Assembly: GCA_013177855.1 (NCBI GenBank)
Contig: JABLYA010000001.1
Location: forward strand, 667,231 to 731,230
Direction of reading: 5' to 3'
Length of the DNA stretch: 64,000 nucleotides
Origin: Ignavibacteria bacterium
GTDB lineage: Bacteria > Bacteroidota > Ignavibacteria > Ch128b
Shown here: one piece after another, positions 63,526 to 64,000 of the stretch
Layout: every line of letters begins with the position of its first letter
Position numbering within the stretch: the stretch's first letter is position 1
Notes under the pieces: model-generated
The model's database searches: none
Seen by the model: only the letters and a program-made list of their open reading frames with translations
Told to the model about the DNA's origin: nothing
Made by a program: the position numbers and the translations under genes

Positions 63526-64000
63526 TGTTGTAAAATGTAATTTCCGTTTTTGTTTTCATCAAAGAATGTAAACTTTAAATTACGATTTGAATTATAAGTC
63601 CAGATTTCTAAAGCTCTGCCGTCTTTTGAAAAATTTCTTTCGATTGAATCTGGTTTACCATAGATAATGTAAATTTTCCCTCGATCTGTTAAAGCACCAT
63701 CGGGCTGCGATACTGACTTAAATTCAAACGATGCATAATCAGCTCGTCTGTAAAATTCAGCCAGTAGTTCATTAAATGGAGTATTTGGTGTAGGATCGAA
63801 TTTCTTCCAGATTGAATAAAACTTTCTGACTCTATCCTTGCCGTCAAGTAATTCCTTTTCAATATTATCATTTTCAAATAAATACTTCATTATCCTGAAA
63901 GCTTTTTCAGGATTTTTTAAATATTCTGGTTTTCCAATCCATCGAACAAAAATCTTTTTTGATTTTGTTGCCTGTGAGTTTTTTAAATCATATTCACCTT
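63522..64000 (-). CDS. GWxTD-domain protein, C-terminal part (runs off the window)
   Basis: 159 codons are visible; the frame is open to the window edge and continues beyond it, so the ATG at 63890 is internal. KKFDPTPNTPFNELLAEFYR, then ADYASFEFKS and GALTDRGKIYIIYGKPDSIE are the GWxTD-domain pattern (the Trp of GWxTD is Ala here). The tail EIWTYNSNRNLKFTFFDENK is also typical. These envelope proteins are widespread in Bacteroidota and relatives; function unknown. The stop overlaps pdxA. Confidence 0.8.
   Translation of the reverse strand, partial: GEYDLKNSQATKSKKIFVRWIGKPEYLKNPEKAFRIMKYLFENDNIEKELLDGKDRVRKFYSIWKKFDPTPNTPFNELLAEFYRRADYASFEFKSVSQPDGALTDRGKIYIIYGKPDSIERNFSKDGRALEIWTYNSNRNLKFTFFDENKNGNYILQQ

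Overview
The window is AT-rich (about one third G+C by eye), with short intergenic gaps, frequent ATGA start/stop overlaps and Shine-Dalgarno-like GGAG/GAGG motifs before many starts. The gene content points to a Gram-negative member of the Bacteroidota/Chlorobi group, most likely Ignavibacteriota (Ignavibacterium/Melioribacter relatives). The evidence is type IX secretion (T9SS) components PorU and PorV, several secreted proteins with C-terminal T9SS sorting domains, LPS genes (Kdo transferase and three family-9 glycosyltransferases), DUF2723 and DUF5916 proteins, a GWxTD-domain protein and the MEP isoprenoid enzyme IspH. The taxon is inferred from these families and was not tested by a database search.

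Layout. 1-2.6 kb (minus): end of an iron/cobalamin-type ABC permease, obg and an unknown protein. 2.8-13.3 kb: a DUF697 membrane protein, then a minus-strand envelope block (DUF2723 and GT9; ispH; GT9, Kdo transferase and a lipoprotein amidohydrolase). 13.4-20.0 kb (plus): small unknown protein, DUF5916 outer-membrane protein, sugar nucleotidyltransferase, metK, ahcY, terminator. 20.1-26.7 kb (plus): rhodanese and MauE/DoxX-like pair, a complete IS1182-type element with 17-bp inverted repeats, and a 1250-residue orphan sensor kinase that starts 22 bp from the element.

26.7-28.3 kb is a non-coding block with about 14 REP-like hairpin repeats around a Y1 (IS200/RAYT-like) transposase broken by one in-frame stop. 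28.3-32.2 kb (minus): GT-C glycosyltransferase, methyltransferase, GT9. 32.2-38.2 kb (minus): T9SS-exported subtilase flanked by palindromes, and an S9 peptidase. 38.4-40.4 kb (plus): gpmA, a TPM protein and a PD-(D/E)XK-like nuclease, overlapping by a few bases. 40.7-43.7 kb is the least ordinary part: HhH-GPD glycosylase, small lipoprotein, a DUF6790-like membrane gene between two unusually GC-rich structured segments, a decayed gene and a 12-copy array of a 21-bp repeat.

43.7-59.6 kb is a secretion and cell-surface region: T9SS-tagged phosphodiester glycosidase, dCMP deaminase, DUF5683-like protein, a gluzincin/propeller/barrel protein, a T9SS-tagged M6-like protein whose zinc motif is lost, PorV and PorU. 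porU is preceded by an unusual leader with a terminator and a 23-bp inverted repeat. 59.7-64 kb is housekeeping: HD hydrolase, nth, tRNA-Glu(CTC), adk, ftsE, pdxA and a partial GWxTD protein. PorU and PorV process and shuttle substrates whose C-terminal domains occur on three proteins in this window, so machine and cargo are encoded close together. No CRISPR array, rRNA or complete defence operon is visible.
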